Of a DNA stretch of 64,000 nucleotides, positions 50,328 to 59,400 are shown in pieces; the first letter of the stretch is position 1; the number at the start of each line of letters is the position of its first letter. This DNA comes from Elusimicrobia bacterium GWD2_63_28 (GTDB lineage: Bacteria > Elusimicrobiota > Elusimicrobia > Elusimicrobiales > UBA9959). A model generated the notes under the pieces. That model ran no database searches. It saw nothing but the letters and a program-made list of their open reading frames with translations, and was not told the DNA's origin. Location of the stretch: NCBI GenBank assembly GCA_001799895.1, contig MGUI01000002.1:17533-81532 (forward strand), given 5' to 3'. The translations under genes and the position numbers were made by a program.

Positions 50328-51253
50328 TTCGCTTTTTTGATCTCGGAGAGCCCGAAGACCTCGGCGTAGTTCTTCCAGATCCCGCCGCAGTCCTCCCGGC
50401 GGGGGCAGCGCGCGCAGGCCCCCGGGGCGACCTTGGACCCGCGGGAGCCCAGGAAGACGTCCTCCTCCACGGAGACCGGGGTGTTCACCTTGAGGTTGAG
50501 CCGTGCGCCCGGGATCAGCGCGTGGTAGCCCTCGTCGAGCAGGCAGTAGGGCACGTTGAAGATGATGTTGCGGTCGAGCGCCATGCCGCGGGCCAGGTCC
50601 ACGGCCTCGCGCACGTAGGGCAGGGCTTCCGTCATGCGGACGCCCAGCCGGCGGGCGTTGACGCGCATGCTGCCCTCGTAGATGGGGTAGATGAAGCCGA
50701 TGCCGCTGACGCCTTCGCGCAGCGCGAAGCGCTCGACGTACTGCGGCAGGAACCGGTAATTGGGTTTGGTGATGACGATGTCCACGCTGGTGCGGGCGCC
50801 GAGCGCCCGGACGTTCCGCAGGCCGGCCAGCGCGCGCTCGAAGCTGCCCTTCACGCGCGTCAGCCCGTCGTGGATCCCGGCCGTGTGGCCGTGTATAGAG
50901 AACTTGAAATAGTCGGCGCCGGCCTCCACCAGCCGGCGCGCGAAGGCGGGATAGGAGAGCATGTTCCCGTTGGTCTGCACCCGGATGGTTTCGAAGCCGG
51001 CGGCCCGGGCCGCCGCCGCGAGCCGGGCGATATCCGGGCGGATGGTGGGCTCGCCGCCGCCGAAGCCGATGGTGCGGAAGCCCTCCCGCCTGGCGGCCTC
51101 TATGTCGGCGAGGGCCTCCACGGTGGTCTTGGAAATGGTCCGGCGGGCGTGCCCGATGGAGCAGAAACGGCAGTTATAGTTGCAGGCGTAGCCGAGCGTC
51201 AGCTCATAGACTCGTTTGGAGTTAAGGGCCTTGCGCTCGGACTTCTCACTCAT
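50324..51253 (-). CDS. Short radical SAM protein with Cys-rich C-terminus (operon II)
   Basis: 309 residues. Motif LGYACNYNCRFC (Cys24, 28, 31), FGGGEPTIRPDI, VQTNGNMLSYPAFARR and SIHGHTAGIHDGLTRVKGSFERAL. The C-terminal set PGACARCPRREDCGGIWKNYAEVFG (split Cys pattern CX2CX5C) suggests one auxiliary cluster. The layout resembles the short SPASM-like proteins that include HxsC. Starts within the stop of the secreted 200-residue protein (8-base overlap). Related to 55427-56392 through HDxLTRVxGSFE and CGGIWKxY. Confidence 0.86.
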   Translation of the reverse strand: MSEKSERKALNSKRVYELTLGYACNYNCRFCSIGHARRTISKTTVEALADIEAARREGFRTIGFGGGEPTIRPDIARLAAAARAAGFETIRVQTNGNMLSYPAFARRLVEAGADYFKFSIHGHTAGIHDGLTRVKGSFERALAGLRNVRALGARTSVDIVITKPNYRFLPQYVERFALREGVSGIGFIYPIYEGSMRVNARRLGVRMTEALPYVREAVDLARGMALDRNIIFNVPYCLLDEGYHALIPGARLNLKVNTPVSVEEDVFLGSRGSKVAPGACARCPRREDCGGIWKNYAEVFGLSEIKKAK

Positions 51254-51848
51254 AGAGCGTCTGTATTTCTATCTCCCAGGTGACTTTTTTCGCGTCCAGG
51301 CTGACGTTGAAATCCCCGCCGGATTCCTCGCAGACGTTCAGGGAGCCGAAGGCCTCGTACTCCTGCGGCCCTATCTCCTTGATCATCTCCTGGTAATAAT
51401 CCGTTTTCTTGGGCACGTCGGTCTTCAGCTTGAAGATGCCCCTTTCTTTCGCGTCGGCGGGCTTGATGCGCCAGAGGATGCGCCAGCGGCCCTTCGGGAC
51501 GTTGATGACGTAAGAGGTTTTCACCTCGCCGCCGGCCTGCGCTTTGAGGGTTTTTTTCTTTTTAGCCTTGTCCTTCGAGTCTTCGGCCCCGGCTGCCGCC
51601 TCGCTCAGGGAAACCTTCGGCGGTTCGGGAGGCCTCGCCCCTTCGCCCGGCCTGTCGCCGGGGAAAGGCCGGCCTTTGTCGGGGATAAAATAACCGGTGC
51701 CGTCGCCTTTCAGGGCGGCGGTAGCGGGGCAGGTTGCGCAGGACACATGCGCCGGCACCGCGTCCTTCGGGCCATTCAGGGCCTGCGCCGCGGCGGCCGC
51801 GGGCAGCAGCAGCATTGCGGCGGCGGCCGCTATCAGTTTTTTATCCAT
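51246..51848 (-). CDS. Small secreted CxxC protein of unknown function
   Basis: 200 residues from the ATG at 51848. The N-terminal signal peptide (residues 1-22, ending AAAAAQ) is followed by an Ala/Pro region with VSCATCPA (Cys37, Cys40) and a Lys-rich linker (residues 91-102). The C-terminal half is a compact domain (YVINVPKGRWRILWRIKPA to the end) with one more Cys (173). No family recognised. It overlaps the upstream gene by 16 bases. It is a possible substrate or periplasmic partner of the surrounding radical SAM enzymes, which is only a guess from position. Confidence 0.65.
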   Translation of the reverse strand: MDKKLIAAAAAMLLLPAAAAAQALNGPKDAVPAHVSCATCPATAALKGDGTGYFIPDKGRPFPGDRPGEGARPPEPPKVSLSEAAAGAEDSKDKAKKKKTLKAQAGGEVKTSYVINVPKGRWRILWRIKPADAKERGIFKLKTDVPKKTDYYQEMIKEIGPQEYEAFGSLNVCEESGGDFNVSLDAKKVTWEIEIQTLYE

Positions 51849-52390
51849 AGATATTCTCCTCCGCTGTATTTTTTCGCTACCAGGCCGAACTTTATCAGCC
51901 TCTCCGCGGCGCGGAACACTTCCCCCTCGTTGGAGCAGGAGGAACAGATCTTCAGGCCCCTGGCCGCCTTCAGCACCTGCGCCGTGCTGAGGCCGTTTTT
52001 CGCCGACAGGATCGCCAGCATGCAGCGCTCGAGGTCCGTGAAGCCGCGCTCCGGCGGCTTGAACGCCGCCGCCTGCGCGGCGTGCCGGGCGGGTATCCCG
52101 GAACATCCTCCGGCCAGGAAGCATTTTTTGGCCGCGGGGCAGGGCGAACTTTTTCCCGGCGAGGTCTTCAGGTACCGGGCGTAGCCGGGGGCCAGGCAGG
52201 GCGCTATGCCGGCGATCTCCAGCGGGACGCCGCGCTCGATGCAGAGGTCGGCGGCCGCCTTCAGGGCCGCCAGGCCCTCCGCCGAGCCCGGCAGGCCGGC
52301 GCCGGCCCGCAGCGCCACCCGCGCGGGCCTGGCTTTCTTAAGGGCGGCCAGCGCGGCCTTGAAATTCTCCCGGGTCAGTTCTATTTTCAT
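51833..52390 (-). CDS. Cys-rich protein with predicted winged-helix-like C-terminus
   Basis: 185 residues. The middle looks like the end of a radical SAM/SPASM protein (APCLAPGYARYLK then PCPAAKKCFLAGGCSG; Cys65, 84, 90, 96) but the protein lacks a CX3CX2C motif, so it is not itself a radical SAM enzyme. The last 65 residues (LERCMLAILSAKNGLSTAQVLKAA, then FRAAERLIKFGLVAKKYSGGEYLWI) resemble a winged helix with a CSSC pair inside (149, 152). It could be an Fe-S sensor or a substrate-binding partner. Couples to the cysteine desulfurase through an ATGA overlap. Unknown function. Confidence 0.6.
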   Translation of the reverse strand: MKIELTRENFKAALAALKKARPARVALRAGAGLPGSAEGLAALKAAADLCIERGVPLEIAGIAPCLAPGYARYLKTSPGKSSPCPAAKKCFLAGGCSGIPARHAAQAAAFKPPERGFTDLERCMLAILSAKNGLSTAQVLKAARGLKICSSCSNEGEVFRAAERLIKFGLVAKKYSGGEYLWIKN

Positions 52391-53643
52391 CGCCTGGCCG
52401 AGCGCAGAAAACTCTTAAGCGCCCCTATAAATACCCTTACTTCATTTTCGGTATTATACACAAAAAAAGACAGGCGGACCGACTGCCCGAGCCCCCTCAG
52501 CCTGTGCAGCGGGATGGCGCAATGGCTGCCGCAGCGCACGCAGACCAGGTGGCGGGGCAGTTCATTGTTCAGGTAGATGGAAAAATCCTGCGCCAGCAGC
52601 CTTTTATTCCTGAAAACGAAAGAGACTATCGGGGCCGGCCGAAGGCCTCCGCCCGCGGGGCCCAGCACCTGCACCTCGCCGATGCCGGCGAGCTCTTCCC
52701 GGCAGAGAGCCGCCGCCCCCTGGGCGCGCTCCTCGATGGCGCCGTAGCCCGTCTCCGAGATGAAATCCATTGCGGCGCCGAGGCCGGCTATGCCGGCGTA
52801 GTTCTGGATGCCGGCCTCGAAGCGGCGGTAGTCGGAAAAATATTCGGGCTCGGGCAGGCCGGATCGACCCAGCGGCACCCCGGAGACCGTGCCGCCGCCT
52901 ACGCTGAAATTCTTCAGCCGCTTCATCAGGTCCTTGCGGCAGTAGAGCACGCCTATGCCGGGGGGCGCCCCGATCTTATGCCCTGAGAAGGCCAGCATGT
53001 CCACCCCCAGCGCCCGCACGTCCACCGGGCGCGTGGAGAGCTGCTGCGCGGCGTCGGCCAGCACCACCGCGCCGCGGGCGTGCGCCGCCCTGGCCACCTC
53101 GGCCGCCGGGAAGGATTGGCCGGTCACGTTGGAGCAGAGCGGCAGCGCCACCAGCGCCGTCCTGCGCGAGATGAGGGGCAGGATGCGGTCCGCGCCCAGC
53201 TCCCAGTTCCCGCCGGGCAGGGCCATTTGCACGGACGCGTTCCCCTTTTTCATCTCCTCGATGAAAGGCAGCATGGTGCTGTGATGCTCGAAAGCGGTGA
53301 ACACCACGCCGTCCCGCGAGCGCGAGAAAGGGAAGCTGCTGGCGGCCAGGTTCACGGCGTGCGTGGTGTTGGAGGTGAAGATGATCTCCGAGGGCGAGGC
53401 GGCGTTGATAAAGGCGGCGGCCTTGCGCCTGACCTCGTGGCAGAGCTCCTCGGCCGCCGCGCTGAGCGCGTGCCCGGAGCGCCCCCCCGCGCAGGCCCCG
53501 TTGGCGGAGAGGTACCCGCTGACGGCCCTTACGACCCGCCCGGGCTTGAGCACGCTGCAGGCGTTGTCGAAATAGATCAGCCTTTTTCCTTCCACGCGGC
53601 GCGACAGCGCCGGGAACTGGTCCCTGATTTTTTTGATGTCCAT
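52387..53643 (-). CDS. SufS/CsdA-like cysteine desulfurase (class V aminotransferase)
   Basis: 418 residues. Landmarks: YFDNACSVLKP, SNTTHAVNLAASS, VLADAAQQLSTRP (PLP Asp) and AFSGHKIGAPPGIGVLYC, where Lys223 holds PLP. Near the C-terminus VRCGSHCAIPLHR corresponds to the SufS-type RTGHHCAxPL, so the sulfur-carrying Cys is present. It would supply sulfur for Fe-S clusters of the surrounding radical SAM enzymes or for thiolation of a product. No SufE, SufBCD or IscU gene lies in the window, so its job is probably specific to operon II. Lies 4 bases after a radical SAM gene. Confidence 0.88.
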   Translation of the reverse strand: MDIKKIRDQFPALSRRVEGKRLIYFDNACSVLKPGRVVRAVSGYLSANGACAGGRSGHALSAAAEELCHEVRRKAAAFINAASPSEIIFTSNTTHAVNLAASSFPFSRSRDGVVFTAFEHHSTMLPFIEEMKKGNASVQMALPGGNWELGADRILPLISRRTALVALPLCSNVTGQSFPAAEVARAAHARGAVVLADAAQQLSTRPVDVRALGVDMLAFSGHKIGAPPGIGVLYCRKDLMKRLKNFSVGGGTVSGVPLGRSGLPEPEYFSDYRRFEAGIQNYAGIAGLGAAMDFISETGYGAIEERAQGAAALCREELAGIGEVQVLGPAGGGLRPAPIVSFVFRNKRLLAQDFSIYLNNELPRHLVCVRCGSHCAIPLHRLRGLGQSVRLSFFVYNTENEVRVFIGALKSFLRSARR

Positions 53644-53647
53644 ATTT

Positions 53648-54535
53648 TTATCGCCGGGCAGCCCCGGGCTTGGCGCGCCGCGGCTTTTTAAGGACCGGCC
53701 GCACCGCGGCCCTGCCGAACAGCCGGGCGTGGTCGGCGCGGGGGCCCAGGCAGCGGTCGCCGAGAGCGCAGCGCGCGCAGGCCGGCAGTTTCTTCTTTTC
53801 AGCCAGCGCCGCGGAGAGGTCCCCGGCGCCCGCAAGCTTGATATAGTCCACGCTGAGCGGGGCGAAGCGCCCGAGCCAGCACGGCGGGATGTGGTCCACC
53901 ATGGCCTCGATGCGCCCCCTGCGGCAGGCCTCCAGCGCCTTCACCAGCCAGGGCGCCGCCTGCGCGTAGCCGGGGGCCAGCCAGGCGTTCTTTTCGGCCA
54001 GGCCCAGTATTTTGACGTAGCTGAACTGGATATAGGAGATCCCGGGCAGCTCGCGCCGCACGAAGCGCACGAACTCTGGCAGCGCTTTATAATTCAGCCC
54101 GGTCACCAGGTGGGTGAGCCGCACCCTGGCGCCGGCGGCCAGCAGATTGCGCACGCCCGCTATCCTGGGCCCCAGCGTGCCCGAGGTGCCGGTGAGCCGG
54201 TCGTTGACCGCCTCCACGTGGGAAGGGAAATTGACGTTGAACAGGTCCACGCCCAGCGAGGCCAGCCTGGCCGCGTTCTCCGGATAGGCCGAGGTGAGCC
54301 CGTTGGTCTGCAGTTCCACGCGCAGGCCTTTCGCCCTGGCGCGGGCCACTACCCCGGGCAGGCGCGGGAAGAAGGTGGTTTCCCCCCCGGAAAGCGTAAC
54401 GGAACCTGCGCCCCGGGCCGCCTCTCCGTCTATGAATTTGTTTATCCCGGCGAGCGTGAATTTATCCTCGCGGCCGTAGGCCGAGCAGAAAAGGCAGCGC
54501 TGGTTGCAGCTCTTCAGCAGCGGTATCAGCGCCAT
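53648..54535 (-). CDS. Short radical SAM protein of operon II, paralogue of the hxs-locus enzyme
   Basis: 295 residues from the ATG at 54535. Motif LLKSCNQRCLFC (Cys10, 14, 17), LSGGETTFFPRLP, LQTNGLTSAYPENAA and FNVNFPSHVEAVNDRLTGTSG. The C-terminus has PPCWLGRF and ACARCALGDRCLGP. It is closest to 16058-17026 in the hxs locus (shared CNQRCxFCS, FNVNxPxH and the ILG/LLG plus WLAP/WLVP segment). The basic tail (VLKKPRRAKPGAARR) is unusual. The start overlaps the upstream stop by 10 bases. Note GGET in place of GGEP. Confidence 0.85.
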   Translation of the reverse strand: MALIPLLKSCNQRCLFCSAYGREDKFTLAGINKFIDGEAARGAGSVTLSGGETTFFPRLPGVVARARAKGLRVELQTNGLTSAYPENAARLASLGVDLFNVNFPSHVEAVNDRLTGTSGTLGPRIAGVRNLLAAGARVRLTHLVTGLNYKALPEFVRFVRRELPGISYIQFSYVKILGLAEKNAWLAPGYAQAAPWLVKALEACRRGRIEAMVDHIPPCWLGRFAPLSVDYIKLAGAGDLSAALAEKKKLPACARCALGDRCLGPRADHARLFGRAAVRPVLKKPRRAKPGAARR

Positions 54536-55425
54536 TTCACGTCCAGGACCGGGCGGCAGGGATTGGTCCCCGGGATTATGCGCGGGGGCGCCGCCGGCGG
54601 GGAAAATTCTTCGGCGCCGTAATGCTCCAGGTAGTCCCAGTGCACGCCGAGGCAGTACTGCTTTACCGCGCAGGCGCGGCAGGGCCGCGGGAAAGTGACT
54701 TCCTTGCGCGGCAGGGTGCGCCACGCGTAGCGCCACAGCGCCGGCGGCAGCGCGCACAGCGGGAAATGGTAAAGCTTCAGCTCGAAGGGCGGGTCGCCGG
54801 CGGCTTTGAAGAAGGAGGCCACGGGCCCTGCGGCGTCCCTGTACCTCAGGCCCACGCTGGCACTGTTGGCCCCGGCCATGCCCTCCATCTCCATGAAGAT
54901 CAGGACCAGCGACTTTATGCCCTTGAGCCGGCTCTTCGCGAACCTGTACACCTTGTCCAGGTTCGGCAGGCTCTTCTTTGTCAGCACGAAGCGCATCTCC
55001 ACGGGGGCGCCGAGCGCCAGCAGGTTCTTTACGCCGGAAAGCATATTGGCGAAACTGCCGGGGGTGCGCGTTACGGCGTCGTGCGCCGCGGCGCTGTGGC
55101 CGCAGATGGAGACCTGGAATTCCATGTTGCCGAAAGAGGCGCATTTTTTTGCGAATACCCGGTAGGCGAACATCCGGCCGTTGGTGTCTATGGCTATCCG
55201 GGCGGCGGGGCAGCGGCCGCGTATGAAACCCAGCAGTTCCAGCAGGTGCGGGTGGAGGGTGGGCTCGCCGCCGGTGAGGTAGATGTCGGGCTCGCCCTTC
55301 GGTATGCGCCGGACCCGCTCCTTTAGCGCCTCCAGCGTATAGGTCCCGACGCGGTCATAGCCGGGCGGGTTGGAGCACATGACGCACTTGTTATTGCAGC
55401 GGTTCCAGACGGGGATGCATTTCAT
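54526..55425 (-). CDS. HxsC-like short radical SAM protein (operon II)
   Basis: 299 residues. VWNRCNNKCVMCSNPPG (Cys10, 14, 17), IYLTGGEPTLHPHL, DTNGRMFAYRVFAKK and then MRFVLTKKSLPNLDKVYRF and LKLYHFPLCALPPALWRY with CRACAVKQYCLG are the features I associate with HxsC, the second radical SAM enzyme of His-Xaa-Ser systems. I assign it only as HxsC-like because it is 34 kb from hxsB and no repeat protein is beside it. It lies 1 base after 55427-56392. It may supply the missing partner of the hxs locus or belong to operon II only. Confidence 0.75.
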   Translation of the reverse strand: MKCIPVWNRCNNKCVMCSNPPGYDRVGTYTLEALKERVRRIPKGEPDIYLTGGEPTLHPHLLELLGFIRGRCPAARIAIDTNGRMFAYRVFAKKCASFGNMEFQVSICGHSAAAHDAVTRTPGSFANMLSGVKNLLALGAPVEMRFVLTKKSLPNLDKVYRFAKSRLKGIKSLVLIFMEMEGMAGANSASVGLRYRDAAGPVASFFKAAGDPPFELKLYHFPLCALPPALWRYAWRTLPRKEVTFPRPCRACAVKQYCLGVHWDYLEHYGAEEFSPPAAPPRIIPGTNPCRPVLDVKWR

Positions 55426-55426
55426 A

Positions 55427-56392
55427 CTAAGACGGTCGGGGCGCGCGGACAGGCTTCAGCTCGCCGTCCCCGTACACCCGCAGGTACTCCTTCCAGATTC
55501 CCTCGCAGCCGGCGTACAGCGCGCAGCCCAGGCACTTGGCCGGCTTTTCCCGGCCCAGCTCGCGGCGGCCCTTTATGGCGTCCAGGCTGGTATAGTCCGG
55601 GGCGACGTGCTGCACGTTGGAGAACAGCCGGGCCTCCCGGGCCTCGCTCACCTGGCGCGGGTAATACTCGGCGAAATAGCAGAGCGGCACGTACCTGGCC
55701 GACCAGTTATAGCCGAGGCCGGGCGGCCCGCCCTTCCACTCTTTGGCGATGTCCAGGCACTTCCTCATATAAGGCGCGAAGTCCCGCAGCCGCGGCATCA
55801 GGCGCTTGAAATCTTTCTTTACCGAGCCGTAGTTCGGGTCGGCGTAGATGAACTCGGAATTATAGAAGGCGAAGCCGGCTATGAACCTGCCTATCTCCGG
55901 GAGGCTGCGGTAGTTCAGGCGGGTGACGGCCGTGTTGGTGGCCACCGTGCCCCTGAAATATTTTTTGGCGTTCTCTATGCCGCGCAGCAGCTGTTCAAAG
56001 CTGCCCTCTACTCGGGTCAGCGCGTCGTGCAGCTGCGCCTTGTGTGAGTGTACCGAGAAGATCAGGGAGGTCAGGCCGCTGTCGAAGACCCGCCGGGCGA
56101 ATTCCGGGTAGGCGAACATGCGCCCGTTGGTGGCCGCCGCCACCTGTTTGAAGCCCAGCCGGCGCGCGCTGGCCACCAGCTCCGGGAAGTCGGGGCGGAT
56201 GGCGTTCTCCCCCCCGGCGAATTCCAGGTAGTCGCAGCCGCGGCGGGCGGCCAGGGACATTTCCCTGCGCACCTCGGCGGTGCCGCGGGCGGGCAGGGCT
56301 CTTTTGTCGGAATTGATGCAGAACACGCAGCTGTTGTTGCACTGGTAGCCGGGCACTATCACCACTTTCCGCGAGGTCGGTATCTTTCTCAT
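55427..56392 (-). CDS. Short radical SAM protein with GGEN variant (operon II)
   Basis: 321 residues from the ATG at 56392; an in-frame upstream start would run 46 bases into the fibre gene. Motif VPGYQCNNSCVFC (Cys18, 22, 25). The SAM-binding GGEP motif is replaced by FAGGENAIRPDF, with Asn in place of Pro. ATNGRMFAYPEFARR, SVHSHKAQLHDALTRVEGSFEQLL and the Cys tail KCLGCALYAGCEGIWKEY follow, as in 50324-51253. The gene begins 17 bases after the giant fibre-like gene and is the first of three adjacent short radical SAM genes. Substrate unknown. Confidence 0.85.
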   Translation of the reverse strand: MRKIPTSRKVVIVPGYQCNNSCVFCINSDKRALPARGTAEVRREMSLAARRGCDYLEFAGGENAIRPDFPELVASARRLGFKQVAAATNGRMFAYPEFARRVFDSGLTSLIFSVHSHKAQLHDALTRVEGSFEQLLRGIENAKKYFRGTVATNTAVTRLNYRSLPEIGRFIAGFAFYNSEFIYADPNYGSVKKDFKRLMPRLRDFAPYMRKCLDIAKEWKGGPPGLGYNWSARYVPLCYFAEYYPRQVSEAREARLFSNVQHVAPDYTSLDAIKGRRELGREKPAKCLGCALYAGCEGIWKEYLRVYGDGELKPVRAPRPS

Positions 56393-56409
56393 CGGGCGTC
56401 GGGGCGGCG

Positions 56410-59400
56410 TCAATCGGAGCCGCGGCAGCAGGTCCTCTCGCAATAATATGTCCAATAGCTGCCGGCGACGTAAATAGCGCTCTGGCAGTAGTAGCTGAGG
56501 TCGGTGTCGCCCGAGGCGCAGGCGGCCGGGGCGCAGCCGGCGGAGGCGTTGGCGATGCAGCCGCGGTGGTAATAGGATTTCGTCATCACCGTTTTCCAGC
56601 TCTGCCAGCCGCTGTTATAGCGCCGGAAGTAGAGGTTGTCGTCCCACATGTTGGACACGATCTGGAAGCCGTAGGCCTGGTCTCCGGGGTGGGAGCCCAC
56701 GCTGATGCCGTTGGAATAGCAGGCGCCGGAGCCGTTATTGGCGCAGCCGGTGTTCCAGGAATAGAACGGGCGCAGGCCGGTGCCGGGATGCGAGGCGTCC
56801 GGGCTGGCGCCGACGCCGTTCACCTTGTCGGATGTGCCGGAGTTGCTGGCGTAGCGCACGCCCAGGTCCGACGGCTCGGTCCAGCCGGAGCCGGAATAAG
56901 CGCCGTTGTTGTAGACGTACCGGGAGTAATCCACGTAGTTGCGGCCTTCCGCCCGGGAGATGGCCACGCGGCTGCCCACGTCGTAGAGGCCGCCCTGGGC
57001 GTTGAGGCTGGTGTTCGTGTACAGGCCCCAACTGGCGTGCGAGGCGAGGTAATAATTTTTCTGGTAATCGCTCAGGCCGGATACGCTGCCGGGGTATACG
57101 ACGCGGTTGAGCGCCATCGTCTGGTCGCCGCCCACGAAGCGCACGTCGCCGCTGCGCACGTAGTTCAGCTCCAGCGGGTCGCCGGCGACGCCGGTATTGA
57201 TGGTGTCGGCGTAGAAGCTGGACCCTATGCGGCCGTAGGCGGTATTGGCGTTGTAGTAGTCGTTGGTCGCGAAGAGGCTGCCGGAAGCGGTTATGTCCGC
57301 GCGGGTCCAGATGCCGTTGCCGATGGCGGTCTGGGTCACGCCGTTCTCCATGAAGAGGGCCTGGTGGCCCAGCCCGGCCTTGGACTGGCCGCCCACATTG
57401 GTGTGCGTCCAGGCGATGCCGTAGAGCGTGCCGGGGGTGGTCCCGTCCGCGGCCAGCTTATAGGAGTCGCCCATGGCGAAGACGCCCTGGTAGCGCGTCG
57501 AATCGTAGAGGCCGACTACGCCGAGGCCGTAGTTGTCGTCGATATACACGTTGCCGCCGGGATACAGGCCGCCGGCCGTGGTCAGGTTGCCGCTCATGTC
57601 GAGCTGCAGCCTGTTGGCCGCGGCGGACCAGCCGCCGATGCGGAAGACGTTGTCGGAATCCAGTCCCATATTGACCGCGTACGAGCCGCCGCGGTGGAAG
57701 CTCATGAAAGCGGCGTTAGTGCCGGTGGCGTACACCTGCAGCGGGGGATTGCTGAGGGCCCCCAGCGTAGTGCCGAGGTTGGACTGGAAGTAATTGATGC
57801 CGGTCCAGGTGCCCGCCAGCGCGCTGACATTGGCCGCGGTGATGTTCCAGGAGCCGGAATTGGTGACCACCTGCGTGCCGTTCACATACAGCTGCTGGTT
57901 GAAGTAGAAGGGCAGGTCGGCGTAGATGTGCGCCCAGGTGGCGTTGGCGGGGCCCAGGCGGATATTGCCGTAGTCGGTGTGGAAATAGTTCCAGGCGCCG
58001 TCGGTGACCCACCTGCGCGTGGCGTTGCCGTTGTAGATGGTGCCGCCGTTGGCGCGGATGGTGCCGGCCACCTCGAAATTGCCGTTGCCGACGTTGAGCG
58101 CGCCCACCGGCGTGCCGCCGTTGGTGCCCCAGGTGAAGCCCCGGGTGGCGCCGTTGCTGTCGATGGCCGTCTTGATGGAGTAGTCCGTCACGGGCCCGTA
58201 GTGGTATTCCCCGGCGTTGCCCATGGATACTTTATAGGCGTCGCTGCCGTTCCAGAACTTGAGGCCGTTGCCGTCGGCGGCGGAGACGGGGTAGGAGGCG
58301 TTGTTGGCGAACCCGGGGTTGGGATAATTGCCGCTCAGCACGCCGCCGGCCGCGCCGGTGGGCGGCGCCCCGCCGGCGGTGTCGGCGTAGCCCGCGTTGC
58401 TGACGCGCACGCCGTAGGTGTTAGCACCGTTATATCCCATCAGCGTGGGGTAGGAGGCCGACCAGGCGACCTCGGGATTGGTGTTGTTGTGCGCGGTGCC
58501 GTCGGGCGCCGTGCCGTTGGACGCGTCGAAGATGACATGACTGACGCCGTAATTTTTCCACCGCAGCACCTGGGCCACGGGGTAGTCATTGGCGACGGCG
58601 GCGTTCCAGGCCGCCAGCCCGCGCACCTGGGACGCCAGGTTGGCCAGGGTATAGTAGCGCACGTAGTTATCCGAGGCGTAGGTGCCGTAGATCTTGGCGA
58701 TGGCGTTAGTGCCGGCGTCGCCGGAAGGAGTGTTGAGCCAGCCGGCCTGTATGTAGCCGTTGCCGTCGGTGCGCACGAGCTTGTTGGCTTCGTTGTTGGT
58801 CCCGGCGTGCGCGTGCAGGCCGTCCACGGTGTCGGCGTTGGTGGCGTACGGGGGCGTGATGCTGGTGAGCTGCGTGCCGTCGCTGTTGAGCAGGCGCACG
58901 TTGTTGCCGCTGGTGTCGAGGCTGGCGCCGAAACTGGTCTTGTGCAGGCCGTCGAGCTGGTCCGCGTCGAGCAGGGAGCCGGAGCCGTCGTTGCGGTCGT
59001 TCCAGACCTTGGACCAGGAGCCCCAGATATTGCTGCCGCCGTCCCTCCTGGCGCGCACCCAGAGGCCGCTGTCCCCGCCGTCGGAGCCCGGCCAGCCCAG
59101 GGCCAGCTGCGTCACGGAGGCCCCGGTGCCCCCCTTCAGGGTCAGCAGGTGGCCGTAAGAGGTGGGGTAATTATTGGCGTAGATGGGGCTCCAGTACTGC
59201 CCGGAGCTGAGCGAGTCGGGCAGCGTGTTGCCGTCTATGGCGGCCACTTTTCTCAGAAAATCGGTAGCGTGCAGGCTGTCCACCGTGTCGGAGTTGGTGG
59301 CATAGGGCGGCGTGACGCTGGTGAGCTGCGTACCGTCGCTGTTGAGCAGGCGCACATTGTTGCCGCTGGTATCCAGGCTCGCGCCGAAGCTGGTCTTGTG

